From: Sphaerolaimus hirsutus
Lineage: Eukaryota; Nematoda; Chromadorea; Monhysterida; Sphaerolaimidae
Assembly (NCBI GenBank): GCA_964036195.1
Contig: OZ038450.1
Location: 19,745,208-19,809,207, forward strand
Direction of reading: 5' to 3'
Length of the DNA: 64,000 bases
How positions within the stretch are numbered: the stretch's first letter is position 1; each line of letters opens with the position of its first letter. The notes under the pieces are model-generated. The model saw only the letters and a program-made list of their open reading frames with translations. It was not told the origin of the DNA and made no database searches. This document shows positions 59,204 through 64,000 of this stretch, piece by piece. The position numbers and the translations under genes were made by a program.

Positions 59204-62200
59204 TCAGTCATCACACAAAACATCGACTGATCGATGGCACTGTCTGAGCAAATGTCTCAACTCCCGCTCGTCATGTTGACACGTGACTGGCGAGTTCAGC
59301 TGTTCCTTCAGCGACGCGATTTTGTCATTTTTCTCACGGATTTCAGCTAGGCTTTCTTCGTGCTGAGCACCCAGTTCAGCATTCCGCTCAAGCCAGAGCT
59401 GGAGCTGTTCCCTGAGCATCTGAGAAATAGGTAAAACATTCTGAATGGATGGATGCATCCGGACCGAAATGTCGTGGAAATTCCAAAGCAGGGTTATCTT
59501 GAATTTCGACCCTCTGAGTGGTTGGATAGATAGCAAATCGTTCCTCCGGAGGGATAGATAGGGTTCAAACGATATATCGTATCGAATATCGAATATCGGA
59601 TATCGACCATTTTTTAATATCGAATATCGATATCGAAAATTTTGAAAAAATATCGAATATCGATATCGAAAATTTTGAAAAAATATCGAATATCGATATC
59701 GGATATCGACCATTTTTTCGATATATCGAACCTATACTGTGTCCCTAAAAAAAGTTATCATTTTCATTTTGAGATATTTATGATTGATCTAATGTGCTTG
59801 ATCTGAGCTGAGAATTATATAAGATGAGTAAAAGTACAGTACTTATAATGTCTTTTTGTTGGAGTGCTAAATTTGAAGCCAGAAAATGCGGATATTCTTT
59901 TTTTTGCAACATGCCCTTACCAATTGTTATTTGTCTGATACACATTGATTCATCATGTTTTTTTCTACATGTTCTACTTTGAGTGATGTAAACCTTGTTA
60001 AAATCACTTGTACCATTCACATTTAACTAAAGAGATGATTAACCATGCGTGCAACCACAAGAAAATACAATATGTCACTTGAAATATGCCTTGCTATACC
60101 AAAAGCAAATCGCAATATCGAATATCGAAAATATCGAAATATCGAATATCGAATATCGAATATCGACCATTTTTTAATATCGAATATCGAATATCGATAT
60201 CGAGGTTCCATATCGTATCGATATCAAATATCGAGTTTCAGAAAAAAATATCGAGTATCGAATATCGATATCGAGTTTCAGAAAAAAATATCGAATATCG
60301 ATATCGAAAAGTCATATCGTTTGAACCCTAGGGATAGATAGCTGAAAAATTTTCTGGGGGGGTTGGGGGGGTTGTGGTGGTTCGATATATAGGCTTTTTC
60401 GGGGCATAGAAGGAAGAAAAGGGAGAAAAATCGATTTTTTTAACGATTACGTTCTTTAAATAATATTTTACAAAAATCTCGTGAATATGGTGACGGTCAA
60501 CACCATATATTTACCGTATTTCCCGAAATACCCCCAGGAGTTTATTTTTTCGGCAGCAAAGTTTGAGGGGGGTTCATTCGAGGAGGGACTATACGGGTCA
60601 ATACAACCCGAACAGACAAAAAGGCATAACCTCGATCGTTTTGACTGCATTAATTTGCAGCATCTGGCAGCTCGAATGCGCGCATTCCAGCTCAGTTTTC
60701 CTTTTTTCAGCATCCCTGTACTTTGACCGTAAATCGTCCCGCTCTCGTCTGAAAAAACACAATACGTGAATTCATGGTAGAAACGGCTCTAATCGTTTTT
60801 GTATTTATGTAGGGTTTTTGTTTATTGATGGTTGGGTTTTATCAGCTGCAACTTTTTAAAAAAACCTATCAATTTTTTAAAGCGCAAGATTCAAAAACGG
60901 CAGCCAATTTTCATTCTCGTATCGTAGGCACTATGTAACAATTCCTCACAATTTGATGTGTGCATTAAAATCGGAAGTTTTTTCATATTTAGCACTTGTA
61001 GCATTTCAGTGTAAAACAACGATTAGTTTGGAACTAAAAAAACCCCGGTGGTTGTAAAATCGACATGGACACCCTATCACGCAGTGATAAATCTTCACTT
61101 GGACTTGACAATGTCCCACCAACAAGAAAATGAAAACGGAGCATACACAATTTTGTCCAAATGTTGCTGGCTGGCGACATTCAGCTTGTGCTGCACCGAC
61201 GCGTTCGTGTTGCTGTTCGAGCTCCCCGACGTAGTAGCATCCGATGCCACTGTTGACGACAGCTGAAATTATAAAATTTTCTTGAAGGATTCAATCAGTG
61301 CGTATTGCTCACGATGCTGGCGTAACCAGGGGGCGGGGGTGCCGCCATCCCCGTCCGGGGTGATACATGTGAAAGGTAAGGAAACGTGATCTGGTGAAAC
61401 GATCATGAGATGATTTTGCAAAAATTTGGCTTCACATGACAGGCATTTTAACTTCACAGGTCGCGACTGCGCCAAGTTCTATGAAAATACACTCAAATTT
61501 TGCCATGAGTCTGTATATGTATGTATGTAAATCCGATACATATACAGCATTCTCTGCCGCCAATTCCAACGCCAATGGCGCCTACGAATGGCGCCAGCGC
61601 GAAGGCGCTATTTCCCTATCACTGGGGTCAAAGTTTAGGGGGGGGGCGCCCGCCTCCCCCTCAAAAATCATGGCAACGCCACTGTTCGCGATCGGCTGTT
61701 CGCATTGGAGCATAGCTGTATTATCATCACGTTATCCGTAGACTTTTTAAAACGTTATTCAAAAATATAACATATCAAACCATGTAAAAATTATACTCCT
61801 CAAACTTGAATGAAAAAATTAAAAAAACACCGATTCCGCTTACCCATTGCGTAACAAGAGGCATAATATCAGGAGCACCATCCTGCTCAAAGACACCTTT
61901 CATCATTTGAGTCAAAACAGACACAGCCGCGCGCCTTTTCCCACTTTCAGAATTCTGCAAATTTACACCAGGTCCTTATTTTAAGTCCATCCAAATGTCC
62001 TGGACAATCCGCCGCAAATCCCAAAACCGACCATAACTTGCCGTAGCGATTTGGCCAAGTCGCGCAGTCGGCTGGTCGCATTGGCGCACTGGTCGCTCCA
62101 CAGCGGCGCCGAATTGGCACTGACGCCAATTGACGCCTGTGACGCTTGCGTCGACGTGCTCGCTGAGGTAAGGCGTAAAATGTTAATTAGTTTTGTATCA

Positions 62201-64000
62201 ACAACTCGGATTGTAATTAGGGTTCAAACGGGATCCCGATCCCGATCCCGGATCCCGTGAAATTCCGGGATTTACCAGTCCCGATCCTGATCCCAATCCC
62301 GAAACCCCAATCCCGATCCCGATCCCGAAATCTCAAAAATACCAATCCCGATCCCGAAAGTTTTCAAATCCCGATCCCGATCCCGAGAAACTCCCAAGTC
62401 CGGGATCCCGATCCCGGAAAAATTAGTGGAAATTATAAAAAGTGAAATAATGACGTTTTTGCATGCAAAAAAGTGGATGCAAACCCCCAGCGTCAATTTT
62501 ATGCCACTTTTCTGGCATCCAACAGTGTTTTGAGACCTTTATGAACAACTGTGAATGCCAGAAAAATGGCCAAAATATCTATCCCTAGAACCCAATCCCG
62601 ATCCCGGAAAAATGCCTATCCCAATCCCGATCCCGATCCCGTGACCCCAATCCCGGCCAATCCCGATCCCGATCCCGAAATCTCAAAAAACCAATCCCGA
62701 TCCCGATCCCGAAACCCCAATCCCGATCCCGAAATCTCAAAAAGTGAATCCCGATCCCGATCCCGAAAAGTCAATCCCGTTTGAACCCTAATTGTAATGA
62801 ACCTAAGGCGGGGTGGCAATAATGCCATGATATCAGGCAAAATACCACGCAAACTTAATAAATGACGTTAAAACTTCAGACCTCAAAAACAGTCTCAAAA
62901 TTAGGGTGCCAACTAGGGTTGGCCGATGTTTTTTTTAAAACGTTTTTTATTAAAAAAACGTGTTTTTAAAAAAAAAACATGACGTCCGAAATGTTTTTTT
63001 TTAAAAAAAACATCGACCAAAATTTTTAGTACTAAGCACTAGGTATTTTGCAAAATTTTTGCGCGCAAGCGCGCAATTTCACACACAAATTGACATTGGT
63101 GGTTGATTTCATTGGTTTTGTGGCATTGTTAGTATCAAAGTATCCATTTATATATGCTACCATGGGTTAATAAGCCGTCATATGTTGCTGTAGTATATAA
63201 TATTGAGGTAATGTGCTTCCATGTACCCTCCACAGTGTGTAAATTCACTCCCAAAGTAACAACCTCGTTTAAAAACCTTGTTTGATCACTATTCCGTGCC
63301 AAACTTTACCTGACGTCACAAACATTCGACTATAAGGCAATATACGAACGATATGTCGACAAAAAATGGATATTTTTGACACAAATCACCACTTATAATG
63401 CTATCCCATGGCTCCACAGACATACTATGGTCATATATAACATCACAGAGTATTGCCACTGTCTGATATACCTATATATGTTGACACAAGGTTATATCTG
63501 GGAGCTTTTAAAAAAACGTTTTTTATTAAAAAAACAACGTTTAAAAAAAAACAACGTTTTTTATTAAAAAAACGTTGTTTTTTTTAAAAACATCGAGTTA
63601 AAAAAAACGTTTTTTTCCAACCCTAGTGCCAACAATTTTTTTAACAAAAACAGAAACGGGAATTTCTTTGCACTTACCGGAAACGGAAAAAAATTTACCT
63701 GCGGAAAGCGGAAACATAATTATTTTGCACTTGCTGGAAAATGGAAACTGATTTTTTTGCATTAGCCGGAAAACTGAATGGAAACCAATAAAATTTTGCC
63801 TGCGGAAAGCGGAAACGGGAAGTTGACCCCCTACTCAAAATACCACCCGTCAAAATGAATCCCCATAGCTGCGAAATCAAAAAATACCCACCATCAGTGC
63901 GCGCAACTGCAGAAGTTAAGATATTCCTCCCTTCAATGGCATTTTCATGCAGAAATTTGATCAATACATGTAGCTCTCTAGAGCCATTTGTGTTGTTTTC
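59204..64000 (-). CDS. Helical / coiled-coil protein of unknown family, 3' part of a gene running off the window
   Basis: Minus-strand exons with GT/AG borders: 63892->64000 (RELHVLIKFLHENAIEGRN), 62038-62162 (STSTQASQASIGVSAN, then SRLRDLAKSLRQ), 61844-61954 (SGKRRAAVSVLTQMMKGVF), 61149-61262 (Ser/Asn-rich, then LNVASQQHLDKI), 60631-60748 (RERDDLRSKYRDAEKRKTEL) and 59204-59419 (MLREQLQLWLERNAEL, then EESLAEIREKNDKIASLKEQ; stop TGA). Phases agree for all joins except 61149-61262 to 60631-60748, where phase 0 meets phase 2, so a small exon is missing there. The last two exons have heptad-like, charged coiled-coil sequence. I do not recognise the family; a very weak resemblance to long coiled-coil proteins such as Tpr is not enough for a name. 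Two large mobile elements sit in the introns. Confidence 0.62.
59569..60330. mobile_element. ATATCG-arm hAT-like element, TSD GGGATAGA
   Basis: Ends TAGGGTTCAAACGATATATC and ATATCGTTTGAACCCTA. Arms are AATATCGATATCG arrays; core about 59735-60110. TSD at 59561-59568 and 60331-60338. It sits in a sequence resembling the core of the AAATAAAAT family (CTCTGAGTGGTTGGATAGATAGC). Confidence 0.93.
60514..60600. mobile_element. TACCG-clan fragment
   Basis: TACCGTATTTCCCGAAATAC and a GAGGGGGGTTCATTCGAGG arm, directly beside the minus-strand exon at 60631-60748. Confidence 0.65.
61320..61700. repeat. GTAACCAGGGGGCGGGGG-type repeat, decayed
   Basis: GGCGTAACCAGGGGGCGGGG at the left and GGGGGGCGCCCGCCTCCCCC with ATGGCAACGCCA at the right, with GGCGCC units between. 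Similar to 39908-40320. Confidence 0.5.
62218..62790. mobile_element. GATCCC-arm hAT-like element, TSD ATTGTAAT
   Basis: Same ends and nearly identical core as 53631-54251, but shorter arms (fewer GATCCC units at almost every array). TSD ATTGTAAT at 62210-62217 and 62791-62798. Lies in an intron of the minus-strand coiled-coil gene. Confidence 0.95.
62914..63625. mobile_element. AACGTT-arm hAT-like element, TSD GTGCCAAC
   Basis: Ends TAGGGTTGGCCGATG and TTCCAACCCTA. Arms are AAAAAACGTTTTTT arrays. The core, read in reverse, resembles that of 56798-57505 (shared TTTTGCGCGCAAGCGCGCAA, GGAATAGTG and GTCGAC blocks). TSD at 62906-62913 and 63626-63633. Confidence 0.93.
63640..63835. repeat. CGGAAAC array
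   Basis: TTGCACTTACCGGAAACGG-type units with TACCTGCGGAAAGCGG, as at 49300-49425. Possibly the arm of a further family; ends not seen. Confidence 0.55.

Noticed and set aside
60045-60341. Ile/Ser/Tyr/Arg-rich frames
   Set aside because: Translations of ATATCG arrays of the 59569-60330 element.
1-64000. tRNA, rRNA, spliced-leader or histone-type RNA genes
   Set aside because: No cloverleaf or conserved RNA motif was recognised by eye. A tRNAscan or Rfam search would decide; any high-scoring hit would overturn this.

Overview
This is eukaryotic DNA: intron-rich, AT-rich and full of transposon debris. The clearest gene (about 16.9-28.9 kb, + strand) joins two von Willebrand A (vWA) domains to a zona pellucida (ZP) domain. 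That is the layout I know from the nematode cuticlin CUT-6, so a nematode is the likeliest source. The low gene density and heavy repeat load suggest a large, repeat-rich genome, perhaps an enoplean; this last step is inference only.

Layout: 1-16.8 kb has no gene that I can support and is a mosaic of short non-autonomous elements. 16.9-28.9 kb holds the cuticlin-like gene, whose introns carry several elements. About 29.6-55.75 kb is a direct tandem duplication of a unit of about 13 kb (unit 1 about 29.6-43.2 kb, unit 2 about 43.2-55.75 kb). Each unit carries, on the minus strand, a 5' fragment of a cuticlin-like paralogue (four vWA1 exons with intact frames). 55.8-59.0 kb (+) holds most of a rhodopsin-like seven-helix receptor gene. 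59.2-64.0 kb (-) holds the 3' part of a gene for a helical, partly coiled-coil protein that I do not recognise.

The most interesting content is the repeats. At least ten families of hAT-like elements share a weak terminal motif (C/T-A-G/A-x-G-A/T-T-G-G) and make 8-bp target-site duplications (TSDs). Each family has its own short, mostly self-complementary microsatellite as arms: GGCGCC, GGTGCC/GGCACC, GATCCC, ATATCG, TTCGAA, AAGCGCTT, AACGTT, AAATAAAAT, GAAACTC, GTAAACGTAAAG. Two families have the same core with different arms, and two others share the same ends with different arms. A second clan ends in TACCGTATTT and appears to insert at TA. A third has CACACTAGTT ends and 3-bp TSDs. The tandem duplication gives natural empty sites that prove several of these insertions. 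No transposase gene, CRISPR array, rRNA or confident tRNA was seen.
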